From Burkholderiales bacterium (GTDB taxonomy: Bacteria > Pseudomonadota > Gammaproteobacteria > Burkholderiales > SHXO01): a DNA stretch of 64,000 nucleotides. The DNA lies in assembly GCA_020854105.1 (NCBI GenBank), contig JADZGB010000026.1, positions 62,001-126,000 on the forward strand, in the 5' to 3' direction. Shown piece after piece: positions 1 through 9,577 of the stretch (its first letter is position 1; each line of letters begins with the position of its first letter). Under the pieces are notes generated by a model. The model was given only the letters and a program-made list of their open reading frames with translations. It did no database searches and was not told where the DNA came from. Made by a program: the position numbers and the translations under genes.

Positions 1-334
1 GCGGCTGGATGCCGACGCCGCCGAACACGACGGTCGATTGCACGTTCAGGTTTGCGCCGTAGGCCTTCACGCTCTCCTCGACCTGCGCGGCCAGCTCGCG
101 CGTGGGCGTCAGGATCAGGCAGCGCGGCGGACGGCGTCCGTCGGGCGAGCCCTTGGACTTGATCGTGCGCAGGCGCTGCAGCAGCGGCAGCACGAAGCCG
201 GCGGTCTTGCCGGTGCCCGTCTGCGCGGCAGCGAGCAGGTCACGGCCTTCGAGGACCGGAGGAATGGCTTTCAGTTGAATGGGAGTGGGCTGGATATAGC
301 CCTGTGCTTCGACAGCACCGAGCAGCTCGGTCAT
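1..334 (-). CDS. DEAD-box ATP-dependent RNA helicase, N-terminal part (runs off the window)
   Basis: This is the beginning of an RNA helicase whose remainder lies before base 1. Counting from the ATG at 334, a Q motif (GYIQPTPIQ, residues 12-20) is followed by Walker A (AAQTGTGKT, 36-44), motif Ia (PTREL, 77-81) and the GG motif (105-106), all in normal order and spacing. Such enzymes unwind RNA during ribosome assembly, cold adaptation or decay; the order and the FADLGL lead-in are RhlE-like. The conserved FADLGL segment is encoded in frame upstream of this ATG with no ATG before it, so the true start is probably an alternative codon (a GTG lies at 406) and the protein is slightly longer than listed. 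Confidence 0.85.
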   Translation of the reverse strand, partial: MTELLGAVEAQGYIQPTPIQLKAIPPVLEGRDLLAAAQTGTGKTAGFVLPLLQRLRTIKSKGSPDGRRPPRCLILTPTRELAAQVEESVKAYGANLNVQSTVVFGGVGIQP

Positions 335-606
335 GAGGCCGAGATCGGCAAAACGCGGATCTATGGTGATCTCCTGGATCGGCCTGCAGGGGGCACGAAG
401 GCCCACGGAACCGGTTCAGGCAGACAAGTAGAGGGAGCGAGTAAGTCGGGGAAGTTCGAGAACGACCGCGATCGGGCGCACTGCAACCGGATGAAGCAGC
501 ACGAAGCCCAGCCCGGACTATACACGGGCGGGGAGGAAAAGTCTCCAGGCGTGGCGAAGAGCCTTCTCGGTCGATGCTGGGTCCGGCCCCGGATCGAAGC
601 CGTCCC

Positions 607-735
607 GTCATTCCGGCGCAAGCCGGATTCCTTCAGCGCTCGTCATGCCGGCGAAGCCGGCATCCAGCCAAACCGATCGGGTCGTTCGCTGCACTTCCGT
701 CGTCCCGCCTTTCGCCGGGACGACGGCTTGGTGTG
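607..735. repeat. Three palindromic intergenic repeats between the helicase and ftsH genes
   Basis: The gene-free stretch 335-776 holds three copies of the window's main repeat. Two are short forms (607-631 and 642-667) with core GTCATTCCGGCGCAAGCCGG or close to it. The third (697-726) is an almost perfect hairpin with stem CCGTCGTCCCG. I see no gene here. The copies lie beyond the 3' end of ftsH and upstream of the helicase start. Confidence 0.8.
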
Positions 736-776
736 TCATGCCGCCCGCAAGCGCGAATCTGCATCCCGCACGTCTG

Positions 777-2792
777 CTAGGACAGCGGCAATGGGGCGTG
801 CGGGCCCGATGCCTCCGGCTGCAGCGGCCGCGTCTCCAGGGCCGGTGCAGGCGGCAGACCGGTCGCCTCGAGGATCTCCTCTTCGTTCAGCGTCTCGCGG
901 ACCAGGAGCGCCTGCACCAGCGCATCGAGCGCCTCGCGGTGGCGAGCAAGCAGCGCCTTCGCCTCCTCGTGGCAGGAGTTGATGATGCGGCTCGTCTCCG
1001 CATCGATCAGGCGCGCGGTCTCCTCGCTGAACGGCTTCTCCCCCTTGTAGCCGGCCGGACCGCGCAGGTACGCATTCTGGCGCGGGGCGAGCTGCACCAT
1101 GCCCACTGCATCGCTCATGCCCCAGCGCGTGACCATGTTGCGCGCGAGCGTGCTCGCCTGCTCGATGTCGTTCTCGGCGCCGGTGGTGCGCGTGCCGTAC
1201 ACCACCTCCTCCGCGGCCCGTCCACCGAGCATGCCGACGATGCGCGCGCGCAGGTAGGCCTCCGGATAGTTGTAGCGGTCTGTCTGCGGGCGCTGGTAGG
1301 TCACCCCGAGGGCCTGTCCGCGCGGCACGATGCTCACGCGGTGCACCGGGTCCGCGCCGGGCATGACGAGCCCCAGAATGGCGTGGCCGCTCTCGTGGTA
1401 GGCGATGCGCTCGCGATCGTCCTGGCTGAGCAGCAGGGGTCGCTCGGGTCCGAGGACGATCTTCTCCAGCGCGTCCAGGAAGTCGCGCTCGCGCACCTCA
1501 CTCTGCTCCCGGCGCGCGGCCAGCAGTGCAGCCTCGTTCACCAGGTTCTTCAGATCGGCGCCGGAGAAGCCTGGTGTGCTGGCGGCAAGCTCGACGAGGT
1601 GCACGTCGCTCGCCAGCGGCACCGCACGGGTGTGCACCTGCAGGATCGCTTCGCGCCCGGTTCGGTCGGGCAGGTTGACTACGACCCGCCGGTCGAAGCG
1701 TCCCGGACGCAGAAGCGCGCGGTCGAGGACGTCGGGCTGGTTGGTTGCCGCCAGCACGATGATGCCCTCGCGTCCGGTGAATCCGTCCATCTCGGTGAGG
1801 ATTTGCTGCAGCGTCTGCTCCTGCTCGCTGGCGCCGCCGATGGCCATCTGGCCGCGCGCGCGGCCGACGGCATCGATCTCGTCGATGAAGATGATGGCCG
1901 GAGCGTGCTCTCGCGCCTGCTTGAACAGGTCGCGCACGCGCGCCGCGCCCACGCCGACGATCATCTCCACGAACTCGGATGCGCTCATGGAGAAGAACGG
2001 CACGCCCGCCTCCCCTGCCACCGCGCGCGCGAGCAGCGTCTTCCCGGTGCCAGGCGCGCCCACGAGCAGCACGCCCTTCGGCGCACTGCCTCCCAGCCGC
2101 GTGTACTTGTCCGGTGATTTCAGGAAGTCGACGATCTCCACCAGTTCGTTCTCGGCCTCGTCGATTCCCGCCACGTCGTCGAAGGTCACGCGCGCCGCGG
2201 TGGCCGCGTCGTAGCGGACCGCCTTGCTCTTGCCGATCCCCATGAGGCCGCCGAAGCCGCCCAGGCCACCCTGCTGCGACGCGCGGCGGTACAGCCAGAC
2301 GTAGAACACGATGATCAGCAGGGCGGGACCGAAGCCGAAGAGCAGCGTGGCCCAGGGACTGCCCTGCCGGATCGGCTCGGCGCTGATCTCCACGTCGTGA
2401 TCGATCAGAAAACCCTCCAGTCCCTCGTCGACGAAGGCCGGCAACTCGGTGGTGAAGGTGTCGACACTGCGTGGCTGCGCAGGCTTCTGCTGGCGTGAAG
2501 TATCGCCGGATGCGGTGGCAGGAGGCCAGGAGATGGCGACGCGAAATCGGCCTTCGATGCTGGTGCCACGGCCGTAGATCGCCGACACGTTGCGCTTGGC
2601 GACCTCCTCCTTGAAGGCGGTGTACGGGATCGTGGCCGGCTCGTCCGGGCCGGGAAACAGCGCGCGCACCAGCAGATAGTTGAGGAACAGGATGACCGCG
2701 AACACCAGCCACGAGCGGCGCGGCGGCAGTTGCGCGGACGAACCGTTCTTCGACTCGGCCTGCTGAGGTGCAGGTGGCTTGTTGCCTGTCAT
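777..2792 (-). CDS. ftsH: ATP-dependent zinc metalloprotease FtsH
   Basis: Membrane-anchored AAA+ protease of about 671 residues that degrades misfolded membrane proteins and short-lived cytosolic regulators. Seen: two transmembrane segments (about 27-46 and 147-168) enclosing a periplasmic domain, a Gly-rich linker, Walker A GAPGTGKT (245-252), Walker B IIFIDEID (300-307), the second region of homology ending [10 protein letters not shown], and the zinc motif HESGH (466-470). The start at 2792 follows a GAGAGGGGG ribosome site; an upstream in-frame start would add 12 residues. The gene is not beside rlmE or folP, the usual ftsH neighbours, and the C-terminal tail is Pro-rich. It may therefore be a second, accessory FtsH rather than the housekeeping copy. 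Confidence 0.93.
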   Translation of the reverse strand: MTGNKPPAPQQAESKNGSSAQLPPRRSWLVFAVILFLNYLLVRALFPGPDEPATIPYTAFKEEVAKRNVSAIYGRGTSIEGRFRVAISWPPATASGDTSRQQKPAQPRSVDTFTTELPAFVDEGLEGFLIDHDVEISAEPIRQGSPWATLLFGFGPALLIIVFYVWLYRRASQQGGLGGFGGLMGIGKSKAVRYDAATAARVTFDDVAGIDEAENELVEIVDFLKSPDKYTRLGGSAPKGVLLVGAPGTGKTLLARAVAGEAGVPFFSMSASEFVEMIVGVGAARVRDLFKQAREHAPAIIFIDEIDAVGRARGQMAIGGASEQEQTLQQILTEMDGFTGREGIIVLAATNQPDVLDRALLRPGRFDRRVVVNLPDRTGREAILQVHTRAVPLASDVHLVELAASTPGFSGADLKNLVNEAALLAARREQSEVRERDFLDALEKIVLGPERPLLLSQDDRERIAYHESGHAILGLVMPGADPVHRVSIVPRGQALGVTYQRPQTDRYNYPEAYLRARIVGMLGGRAAEEVVYGTRTTGAENDIEQASTLARNMVTRWGMSDAVGMVQLAPRQNAYLRGPAGYKGEKPFSEETARLIDAETSRIINSCHEEAKALLARHREALDALVQALLVRETLNEEEILEATGLPPAPALETRPLQPEASGPHAPLPLS

Positions 2793-2844
2793 GCGTTCCC
2801 CCTCTCCCGTTTGCCGGGCGGCCGGCACCCCAATATCAGGGTAT

Positions 2845-3759
2845 CTATATCAGGGCGCGCCCCACCATGGATTCGAGCACGCGCAGGGGCGCACGCTCGG
2901 GATGGCGCAATGCGGCCACCGGCAGCATCCAGGTCTGCTCCATCATCATCGCCCCGCTCAGCACCGCGTGCAGCACCTGGTCGGAGAAAACGATCCAGGT
3001 CGATCCGGGCGGAAACTCCACGCGCTGCTGGGGCATGTCGCGCTGATAGTCCAGATCCGCCTTGGTGCGGTCATGCAGTTCGAGCATGAAGTGGTCGAAC
3101 TGCGAGCGCCGCTTCTTGGTGACGTGCAGCGCGTGCAACAGCGCGGCTTCGCCCGGCCACTGGCGCCGCGCGCGGGGCAGGATGCGCGCGGCCATGTCCC
3201 CGAAAGGTTCGCCGACGCGCCACACGCGCGGTCGGCCCTGGGCATTGACGTTGGTGAACACGCGCAGCAGGCGCGCACCCGCGGTCGGATTCGACGGAAA
3301 TGCATCCGAGTGCAGACGGGTGTCGTCCTTGCGGAAGGACTTGGGCGGCCGGCCCTCGATCTCGAAGGGCCGGAAGCTGGTGTTGCCGAACTGCAGATGC
3401 GGCACGTAGCAGGGAAACAGCGCCGAGACCAGCGACTGGGCATTGGAACCGAAGCGCTCGATCATGGCCGCCAGTGCCGCCTGGTCCTCGGCCGATCCCA
3501 CCGTGCCACGCAGCACCCGCTCGCGGCCGCGCAGGTAGATGTTCTTCGACTTACCGTCTGACCACTGCGTGGAGAGGAAGCGTCGCTCCGCGGCCTGCAC
3601 GTCGAAGCGCAGGCGCGGCAGATAGAGCACCTTTCCGGCTTCCAGCGCATCGATCGCGGCATCCTGTGCCGCCGTATCGATCGCTGCACTCTGTGCCGCC
3701 GTATCGAGCACGGGATTCCAGCTGTCGATGGAAAGCGGTTCGATCAGATCGAGGCTCAT
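2845..3759 (-). CDS. kdoO: Kdo hydroxylase family protein (Fe(II)/2-oxoglutarate oxygenase)
   Basis: The 304-residue product matches the Kdo 3-hydroxylase family, which hydroxylates the outer Kdo sugar of lipopolysaccharide to Ko using Fe(II), O2 and 2-oxoglutarate. Recognisable blocks are YLPRLRFDV near residue 46, [12 protein letters not shown], the metal-binding [10 protein letters not shown] (H and D ligands) and a distal QVLHAVLSG that supplies the third ligand. The length is normal for the family. It stands alone, convergent with nothing and followed by ftsH 52 bases on. No Kdo transferase lies nearby, but a GT4 glycosyltransferase sits 1.2 kb upstream, so an envelope-glycan role fits. 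Function is by family resemblance. Confidence 0.85.
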   Translation of the reverse strand: MSLDLIEPLSIDSWNPVLDTAAQSAAIDTAAQDAAIDALEAGKVLYLPRLRFDVQAAERRFLSTQWSDGKSKNIYLRGRERVLRGTVGSAEDQAALAAMIERFGSNAQSLVSALFPCYVPHLQFGNTSFRPFEIEGRPPKSFRKDDTRLHSDAFPSNPTAGARLLRVFTNVNAQGRPRVWRVGEPFGDMAARILPRARRQWPGEAALLHALHVTKKRRSQFDHFMLELHDRTKADLDYQRDMPQQRVEFPPGSTWIVFSDQVLHAVLSGAMMMEQTWMLPVAALRHPERAPLRVLESMVGRALI

Positions 3760-3810
3760 GCAGGTCGGGGAAACGAAGCGCCAGCAGCCATTCTAGCGAG
3801 CTGCGTGGGT

Positions 3811-3900
3811 CCCGGCCCCCGGATCAAGGCACTCCGCGGCAGGTTCCGCCGGGACGATGGTCACCTCGTCATGCCGGCGGACACCGGCATCCAGCGCAAC
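3811..3900. repeat. Composite palindromic repeat, long form plus short form
   Basis: The 190-base gap between the SMP-30 gene and kdoO is mostly repeat. A long form (about 3811-3862) has the internal element CCGGATCAAGGCACTCCG, and is followed by a short form, CGTCATGCCGGCGGACACCG (from about 3867). Similar long forms occur near 4905, 11412 and 47555. Confidence 0.75.
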
Positions 3901-3949
3901 AGATCAGGCTACTCGCCACGCCCTCCGCATCCGGACTCCCGGTCGTCCT

Positions 3950-4819
3950 CTATCCCCGATACCGCGCCTCCGCCAACCCCTTGACTCTCGGGTCCACCGC
4001 CAGCAAGGCGCCGGCGAGCGGCTGCCCTGCGAGCTCCTCCTCGGTCAGCCGCTGTTTCGCCGTGGTGATGTACAGCAGATCCAGGTCCGGCCCCACGAAC
4101 TGACAACTGGTCGGCTGCGTCACCGGCAACTCGATGGTTCGCACGACCGTCCCGTCGGGCGCGATGCGCACCAGCCGTCCGCCGCCGTAGTAGGCGCACC
4201 AGACGAACCCTTCGGCATCGACGGTGGCGCCGTCCGGTATCCAGGGCGGTGCCACGCGGTGGAATTCGCGTGGCGCGCCGAGGTCGCCGGTGGCCGGGTC
4301 GACCGGATAGGCATGGATCAGGTGTGCGCGCGAATCGGCGAAGTACATCGTCGTCCCGTCCGGACTCCAGCACAGGCTGTTGGGAGTGCGTATGCCATGC
4401 ACCTGGACCACGCAGCCGCGCTGCGGATCGACGCGATACAGACTGCCGCACGGGGTGCGGGACCGGTCGTCCATGGTGCCGGCCCAGAAGCGGCCCTGGC
4501 GGTCGCACTTGCCGTCGTTGAAGCGGCGATCCGGCTCGTGCGCCTCGGGCGAGGCGATCACCTCCAGTGCGCCGGTGATGGTGTCGAACAGCGCGATCGA
4601 CGACTGCATTGCCAGGATCAGGCCGCCGCCTTCCCGTACCGCGAGCGAGCCGACCATCTCGGGAAGTGTCCAGTCGTGCTGCGCGCCGGTGCGCCAGTCG
4701 CGGCGGCGCACCAGGCGGCTGCGGATATCGACCCAGTAGAACGCCTGCTCGCGCGCATCCCAGATGGGTCCCTCCCCCAGGATGTCGATCGTCGCGCCGA
4801 CGCGCGCAATGTCCGTCAT
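3950..4819 (-). CDS. SMP-30/gluconolactonase/LRE family protein
   Basis: Six-bladed beta-propeller hydrolase of 289 residues, the family of sugar lactonases and regucalcin. Diagnostic blocks are EGPIWDAREQAFYWVD with the metal-binding Glu near residue 17, FNDGKCDRQGRFWAGTM, NSLCWSPDGTTMYFADS and IPDGATVDAEGFVWCAYY, whose Asn and Asp residues bind the divalent metal. Such enzymes open sugar 1,4- or 1,5-lactones in aldose oxidation pathways. Start at 4819 follows a GAGGATG purine run. Its sugar substrate cannot be read from sequence. A KDG kinase/KDPG aldolase pair 4 kb away and a PQQ sugar dehydrogenase suggest non-phosphorylating sugar oxidation in this organism. Confidence 0.85.
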   Translation of the reverse strand: MTDIARVGATIDILGEGPIWDAREQAFYWVDIRSRLVRRRDWRTGAQHDWTLPEMVGSLAVREGGGLILAMQSSIALFDTITGALEVIASPEAHEPDRRFNDGKCDRQGRFWAGTMDDRSRTPCGSLYRVDPQRGCVVQVHGIRTPNSLCWSPDGTTMYFADSRAHLIHAYPVDPATGDLGAPREFHRVAPPWIPDGATVDAEGFVWCAYYGGGRLVRIAPDGTVVRTIELPVTQPTSCQFVGPDLDLLYITTAKQRLTEEELAGQPLAGALLAVDPRVKGLAEARYRG

Positions 4820-4904
4820 GTCATCCTCATCGTTCTTCGGGGCTCAGTATACCGAGGCATCGTGGAAGCAGCGGTGGGCCAATAGCCGATCCACGAGCCA
4901 CTGC

Positions 4905-4976
4905 GTGGGCCGTTCGCCAAGCCCCGGATCAAAGCATTCCGGGGCAGGCTTTCACCCGCCGGGACGACGGCGGCTC
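4905..4976. repeat. Composite palindromic repeat, long form
   Basis: Long-form repeat with internal hairpin CCCCGGATCAAAGCATTCCGGGG followed by a CGCCGGGACGACGG arm. It occupies most of the 159 bases between the glycosyltransferase stop and the SMP-30 start, abutting the glycosyltransferase stop at 4979. Confidence 0.75.
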
Positions 4977-4978
4977 CG

Positions 4979-6073
4979 TCAGCCTCGCGCCTTCTCCGCC
5001 AGCACCTCGCGGTATACGGCGAGGTTGCCCTCGACCATGCTGTCGGGCGAGAACTCCTTGGCCACCAGGTCGCGCCCGGCGTCGCCGAGCCGGCGCGCGA
5101 GTCCGGGATCGCGCAGCACCCGGGCGATGGCACCGCGCAATGCATCCACGTCTCCAGGCGGCACCAGCAAGCCGTTGACGCCGTCGCGCACGGCCTCGGG
5201 AATGCCGCCGGCACGGCAGGCGACGATCGGCACGCCTGCGGCCGAGGCCTGCAGCAGCGACACGCCGAGGCCTTCGCGATACGCCGGGTGAACGAGAAGG
5301 TCCAGGCACGGCAGGATGCGCGCCAGATCGGTGCGAAAGCCGGCGAGCCGCACCCGGTCCTGCAGCCCTGCGGAGCGGATCGCGCTGCGCAGCTTCGCAT
5401 CCAGCGGCCCCTTGCCGAAGAACAGCACGTGGACGTCGGCAAACTCGGCGAGCAGCAGCGGCAATGCCTCGAGCAGGAGCAGATGGCCCTTGCGCTCGAT
5501 CAGCTGCGCGACGACGGCGAGCGCACGGCTCTCCCCGGGCAGCTCGAACTGTGCGCGGAACCAGGCCCTGTCCGGCGCTCCTTCGTAGGGGCGCGCGTCC
5601 ACGACGCTGCGCACCACGCGCAGGCGCGCCGGTGACAGCCCCTCGCCGAGCTTGACCTGGGCGATTCCGTCGGAGATGGCGATCACCCGGTCGTGCAGCC
5701 GATACTTGAGTTGCACGGACCACGGCAACTCCGGGTTGTCCTGCCGGCGCGAGTACACGACCGGCAGTCGGGCGAGGCGCGCCGCGATCCCGCCCATGAC
5801 GTCGGCGCCGATCCGGCTGTGCAGATGCACGATGTCCGGCCGCACGTGCCGCATCAGGCGATACAGGCGCAGTGCCATCAGCACGTCCAGATCGCCCCAC
5901 ATCGGCATCTCCTGAACCCGCGCGAACGGTGCTGCTGCACGTGCGAGCGCACAGCCGCGCGGACACGCCAGCACGTTGTGCACGCCGCGCGCGTGCAGTC
6001 CCTCGAGGAGGTAGAGCACCTGCTGTGCGCCGCCGTACAGGTTGCGCCCGGCTTCGACGTGCAGGACTTTCAT
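4979..6073 (-). CDS. GT4-type glycosyltransferase
   Basis: A 364-residue retaining glycosyltransferase with two Rossmann domains (GT-B fold). It begins MKVLHVEAGRNLYGGAQQVL, the nucleotide-sugar-independent N-domain signature with a Gly-Gly loop. The C-domain carries VVAQLIERKGHLLLLEALPLL, GFRTDLARILPCLDLLVHPA and the donor-binding EGLGVSLLQASAAGVPIVAC, whose first Glu is the conserved E of the EX7E motif (about residues 268-276). It probably adds a sugar to lipopolysaccharide or another surface glycan in the cytoplasm. It stands alone on the minus strand, with the nearest envelope gene being the Kdo hydroxylase. Confidence 0.87.
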   Translation of the reverse strand: MKVLHVEAGRNLYGGAQQVLYLLEGLHARGVHNVLACPRGCALARAAAPFARVQEMPMWGDLDVLMALRLYRLMRHVRPDIVHLHSRIGADVMGGIAARLARLPVVYSRRQDNPELPWSVQLKYRLHDRVIAISDGIAQVKLGEGLSPARLRVVRSVVDARPYEGAPDRAWFRAQFELPGESRALAVVAQLIERKGHLLLLEALPLLLAEFADVHVLFFGKGPLDAKLRSAIRSAGLQDRVRLAGFRTDLARILPCLDLLVHPAYREGLGVSLLQASAAGVPIVACRAGGIPEAVRDGVNGLLVPPGDVDALRGAIARVLRDPGLARRLGDAGRDLVAKEFSPDSMVEGNLAVYREVLAEKARG

Positions 6074-6159
6074 GCGCCGGCCTGCGCCACAGGCAGAGGC
6101 GATCGGAGGTTCGGTTCGCGGGTCATGAGGCCCGCAAGCCTACCACTGCTGCCATGCGT

Positions 6160-6888
6160 TCACGGCGCGCTGCCGCCACCGCCGGGACGATACGGCGGTG
6201 GTATCCCCAGCATCCTGACCACTTCATCGGGTGCCGGGGCGCCCGGCCCGCCCTTGCGCGGCATGCTCTGGACGAAGGGCAGCAGCTGCAGCTTGGCGAT
6301 GTTCCAGACCCGGCGCAGCTCCACGATCGGGTGAGAGTGTTCGTCCACGCGCAGATCGACGAGCGGATAGGCCTCGGTGTCGCAGACCTCGAGCGAGGCC
6401 GACTGCCTGCCGCGCTTGTCGCCGCCGGCGGCCTCACCAGCCTCCATGGCGAGCAGCAGGCGCTCGGCCAGCTCGAGCGACTCGCTGGCGCGCATCGCGG
6501 CAGCCATCGCCTGGATCGTCGCAGCGCTCACCAGCATGTTGCCCTGGACCGCGAAGCCGGGTTCGACGATGTGCCCGAACCAGTCGGTGCAGGCCATGCC
6601 CGACCACGCTGCGCTGCGCCCCTGCGCATCGACCAGGCCGACCTGGCGCAGCTGGCGCCCCTCGTCCGCGTCCATCACCCGAGCGAGCGCCTCCGTCGCC
6701 GAGGCACCCTGCTCCATGCACTTCAACGCGTCCAGCGCGAGGCAGGGATTGATCCAGGCCTGCGTGGATACCGCGCCCACGCGGGCACGCACGAAGGGGC
6801 ACATCGAACCGACTGCGGGCACTGCCGTGGCCACCGCCACGCCCAGCTGGCCAGTACGCGCACAGCGCGCGACAACCGAAAACGTCAT
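6160..6888 (-). CDS. DUF1028 domain-containing protein
   Basis: About 242 residues. The start MTFSVVARCARTGQLGVAVA and blocks SMCPFVRARVGAVSTQAWINP, GNMLVSAATIQAM and ESLELAERLLLAMEAGE are typical of DUF1028, an Ntn-hydrolase-like family of unknown activity sometimes fused to peptidoglycan-binding or heterocycle-hydrolase domains. The start at 6888 has AGGAG 11 bases upstream; an earlier in-frame start would add nine residues. No signal peptide is seen. The gene diverges from the GST gene at 7091 across a 200-base gap in which I see no other gene. Function is unknown. Confidence 0.8.
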   Translation of the reverse strand: MTFSVVARCARTGQLGVAVATAVPAVGSMCPFVRARVGAVSTQAWINPCLALDALKCMEQGASATEALARVMDADEGRQLRQVGLVDAQGRSAAWSGMACTDWFGHIVEPGFAVQGNMLVSAATIQAMAAAMRASESLELAERLLLAMEAGEAAGGDKRGRQSASLEVCDTEAYPLVDLRVDEHSHPIVELRRVWNIAKLQLLPFVQSMPRKGGPGAPAPDEVVRMLGIPPPYRPGGGGSAP

Positions 6889-7090
6889 ACGCTCGGATGC
6901 TCCTGTCCTGCACATCGATGGCGGTGCTGCCGCGCGCCGGAGCGGCGAGGCGCGTCGATGCGTGCAGGCCGGATGGTGTGCGGCACAGCCTCCAGTGCTG
7001 CGCCCTCCCCGCCCGCAGGCGCACCGTGCCTGAACACGTGCGGACTATAATCGGCCGCTCACCCAGGACTGACCCAGGAGGAGAAGAACC

Positions 7091-7708
7091 ATGATCGACC
7101 TGTATCTGGCCGGCACCGCGAACGGCCTTCGCGCCGCCGTCGCGATGGCCGAATGCGGACTGGAGTTCCGTGCACACAAGATCGATCTGACCCAGGGGCA
7201 GCAGCGCACGCCGGAGTTCCTGGGGATGAATCCTGCCGGGCAGATCCCGGTCATGATCGATCACGATACACCGGGCGGCAGGATCACGCTGGCTCAATCG
7301 GGAGCGATCATACTGTACGCCGCGGAGAAGTCCGGCCGGTTTCTTCCCCAGGATCCCGTGCGCCGGGCCGCCGCACTGCAATGGTTCATGCTGGGCGCAA
7401 CCGATATCGCCGCGGCGAGCGGTGCGATCTTCCAGCTCGAGATGGTGGTGCAGGAGAAGAGCGAGGCAATCACCCAGCACTTTCGCAAGCGGCTGCTGCG
7501 ATTCTTCGGCCTGTGTGATGCGCAACTGGCGACGGGGCATGAGTACTTCGCCGACGAGGCCTCCGTCGCCGACTTCATGATCTATCCCAACTATTTCGCG
7601 CGCAAGGCACTGATCGACGAGGCCGGCGGATTGACCAGCCTGCACGCCTGGGGTGCGCGCATGGCCGCGCGCGCCGGCGTGCAGAAAGGCATGAATCCGT
7701 TCGGGTGA
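7091..7708 (+). CDS. Glutathione S-transferase family protein
   Basis: A 205-residue GST. The N-terminal thioredoxin fold runs to about residue 80 with the cis-Pro block NPAGQIPVMID and the SGAIILYAAEKSG segment that binds the gamma-glutamyl group. The rest is the all-helical C-domain with VADFMIYPNYF near residue 160. An excellent ribosome site (GAGGAGAAG) precedes the ATG. N-terminal chemistry would use Thr or Asn in LAGTANGLR rather than Tyr. It is probably a cytosolic detoxification or thiol-exchange enzyme, without a partner gene that would narrow the substrate. Confidence 0.88.
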   Translation: MIDLYLAGTANGLRAAVAMAECGLEFRAHKIDLTQGQQRTPEFLGMNPAGQIPVMIDHDTPGGRITLAQSGAIILYAAEKSGRFLPQDPVRRAAALQWFMLGATDIAAASGAIFQLEMVVQEKSEAITQHFRKRLLRFFGLCDAQLATGHEYFADEASVADFMIYPNYFARKALIDEAGGLTSLHAWGARMAARAGVQKGMNPFG

Positions 7709-7794
7709 ACGTAGCGTCCATGCCGGTGGCCAACATCATGCCGAGGGCCTTTCCCTCATGTCAGGGGCCTCCCCGTCATGCCCGCACCTTCGCG

Positions 7795-7895
7795 TCATAT
7801 CCGCATCTTCCCGTCATTCCGGCGAAAGCCGGAATCCAAGGGTGGCGTGAGACCTGGTCTGCCTTGCTCGGCTCCGGCTTCCGCCGGGGCGACGG
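7795..7895. repeat. Palindromic repeat pair between convergent genes
   Basis: The GST and kdgK genes converge here. A short-form unit (CGTCATTCCGGCGAAAGCCGG) is followed some 60 bases on by CTTCCGCCGGGGCGACGG. The position between two 3' ends would allow a bidirectional stop or mRNA-end role. Confidence 0.75.
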
Positions 7896-7907
7896 ATTCG
7901 GCACCGG

Positions 7908-8846
7908 TCAGACGCGCGCGAGCATCCGCTGCACCGCCTCGGGCGTCGGCAGGGGCGCAACGGCACCATAGCCGGTTGTCGTGAGGGCCGCCGCGGCATT
8001 GGCATAGCGCAGCGCCTGCCAGAAATCGTCGCCCGAGCAAAGCCGTGCCATGAGCGACCCGGCGAAGCAGTCGCCGGCCCCGGTGGCATCCACCGCGTCC
8101 ACCCGATGCGCTGCGATCCGTTCCCGGCGCTCGCCCTCGCAGCCGATCACGCCATCCTTGCCGAGCTTGAGTGCCACCCGGCGCGCACCGTTGCGCCGGC
8201 ACCAGTCGAGAATGGAATCGGCGTCGGTGTGCGCGCACAGGACTGCCGCCTCGTCGTTGCCGAGCAGGAACAGGTCGCTCATCGCCATGGCGGCACTGAT
8301 CACTGCACGGGCCCGGGGTGCGGGCCACAGCCGCAGCCGCAGATTGGCGTCGTACACCACCTGCACGCCCGCTTCGCGCGCCGCCTGCATCGCGGCGAAC
8401 GCGGCATCGCATGCCCCCGGGCTGATGGCCTGGGTGATGCCGGACGTGTGGAAGTAGCGCGCCGCACGGACACGGGCCAGAGGCACGTTCTCCGGAGACA
8501 GGCGGCTCGCCGCCGATCCGGCGCGCAGGTAGCTGAACACGTGGCCCTGCGGCCCGTGCGTGACGAAGTACACGCCGGTGTGTGCCGTGGCATCGATCTC
8601 GACGCCCGAGATGTCCAGTCCTTCGCTGCGCCACAGGCGCAGCAGATCCTCGCCGAAGGCGTCCGCGCCGATGCGCGTCAGGTAGCCGACTCGCGCACCC
8701 TGGCGCGCGGCGGCTATGGCGCAATTCATCGTATCCCCGCCGAAGCCCTGCAACCAGTAGCCGGGCCGGTCGGGCAAGGCGCTGAACTCGTACAGCGGCT
8801 CGCCCAGCGACAGGATGTCGGGTGCGACGGTGCCGGGTGTGCTCAC
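7908..8846 (-). CDS. kdgK: PfkB-family sugar kinase, probable 2-keto-3-deoxygluconate kinase
   Basis: A 312-residue ribokinase-fold kinase that would phosphorylate 2-keto-3-deoxygluconate to KDPG. Motifs: LSLGEPLYEFS at the N-terminus, the PfkB signature 1 GGDTMNCAIAAARQG, and the C-terminal signature VDATGAGDCFAGSLMARL holding the catalytic Asp of GAGD. The GTG start at 8846 overlaps the aldolase stop (GTGA), so the two are translationally coupled in the order aldolase then kinase. Together they form the lower half of an Entner-Doudoroff-type sugar-acid route. Assignment to KDG rather than another sugar rests on this coupling. Confidence 0.88.
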   Translation of the reverse strand: MSTPGTVAPDILSLGEPLYEFSALPDRPGYWLQGFGGDTMNCAIAAARQGARVGYLTRIGADAFGEDLLRLWRSEGLDISGVEIDATAHTGVYFVTHGPQGHVFSYLRAGSAASRLSPENVPLARVRAARYFHTSGITQAISPGACDAAFAAMQAAREAGVQVVYDANLRLRLWPAPRARAVISAAMAMSDLFLLGNDEAAVLCAHTDADSILDWCRRNGARRVALKLGKDGVIGCEGERRERIAAHRVDAVDATGAGDCFAGSLMARLCSGDDFWQALRYANAAAALTTTGYGAVAPLPTPEAVQRMLARV

Positions 8847-9508
8847 GCGAGGCTTGCCGCGAGGTCGACGAAGGCGCGGGCGTGGCGCACCACCGCGCCA
8901 TCGTCGCGCACCGCGAGCGCACTCTGGTCGATGACGTTGTTGCCCACACCGACGAAGGCGGCGCCGGCCTTGACGTAGTCGGCCATGTTCGCGAGCGAGA
9001 CGCCGCCCGTGGGGCACAGTGGAATATCGGGAAAGACCGCGTGCATGGCGGCGAGGTGGGACGGTCCTCCGCTGGAGGCGGGAAACACCTTCACGGCGGC
9101 GGCACCGCCCAGCCAGGCGGCGCGTACCTCGCTCGGGGTGAAGCCGCCGATCAGCGCAGCGCGGCCATGCGCCCGCGCGAGTTCGGCCAGGCCCTCGACC
9201 AGGCAGGGCGAGACCAGGTAGTCGGCGCCGGCAGCGATGCAGGCGCGGGCGCTGTCCAGATCGAGCACGGTACCCGCGCCGACGAGGAAATCCGGGTCCG
9301 TCCGCTGCCGCAGATCCGCGACGAGCTCGAGCGCACCGGGCGTGGTGAGAGTCAGTTCGATGGTGCGGAAGCCGGCCTCGATCAGCAGATCGAGCGCGCG
9401 CGCGGCGGTCTCGCGTTGCGCCAGGCGCAATACCGGAATCACGCGCGCGGCGCGCAGGCGCTGCAGCAGATCCGATTCGCGGCCGGAAGCCGAAGCACTC
9501 ATGCTCAT
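8843..9508 (-). CDS. eda: KDPG (2-keto-3-deoxy-6-phosphogluconate) aldolase
   Basis: Class I aldolase of 221 residues that splits KDPG into pyruvate and glyceraldehyde 3-phosphate. Seen: VIPVLRL near residue 23, the catalytic-base region GFRTIELTLTTP, FLVGAGTVLD, and the Schiff-base lysine in AAVKVFPAS (about K140), followed by CPTGGVSLANM, which binds phosphate. The length is typical. It is the first gene of the two-gene unit with kdgK, and a strong terminator upstream (9526-9555) isolates it from the OmpA gene. A 2-keto-3-deoxy-6-phosphogalactonate aldolase reading is also possible. Confidence 0.9.
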   Translation of the reverse strand: MSMSASASGRESDLLQRLRAARVIPVLRLAQRETAARALDLLIEAGFRTIELTLTTPGALELVADLRQRTDPDFLVGAGTVLDLDSARACIAAGADYLVSPCLVEGLAELARAHGRAALIGGFTPSEVRAAWLGGAAAVKVFPASSGGPSHLAAMHAVFPDIPLCPTGGVSLANMADYVKAGAAFVGVGNNVIDQSALAVRDDGAVVRHARAFVDLAASLA

Positions 9509-9525
9509 GCACGAAGGCTAGCACG

Positions 9526-9555
9526 AAAAAAAAGAGGGCCAGCGGCCCTCTTTTT
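9526..9555 (-). terminator. Rho-independent terminator of the OmpA-lipoprotein gene
   Basis: Stem AGAGGGCC / GGCCCTCT with a three-base AGC loop, flanked by a run of eight A on the plus strand that reads as U on the minus-strand transcript. It lies 23 bases past the OmpA stop. The other arm is followed by five T, so it could act in both directions. Confidence 0.85.
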
Positions 9556-9577
9556 CGACCCCTGCGGCGAGCGCGTA

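Noticed and set aside
607..735. Repeats as remnants of an IS element
   Set aside because: No transposase fragment or terminal repeat/target duplication is visible beside any copy.
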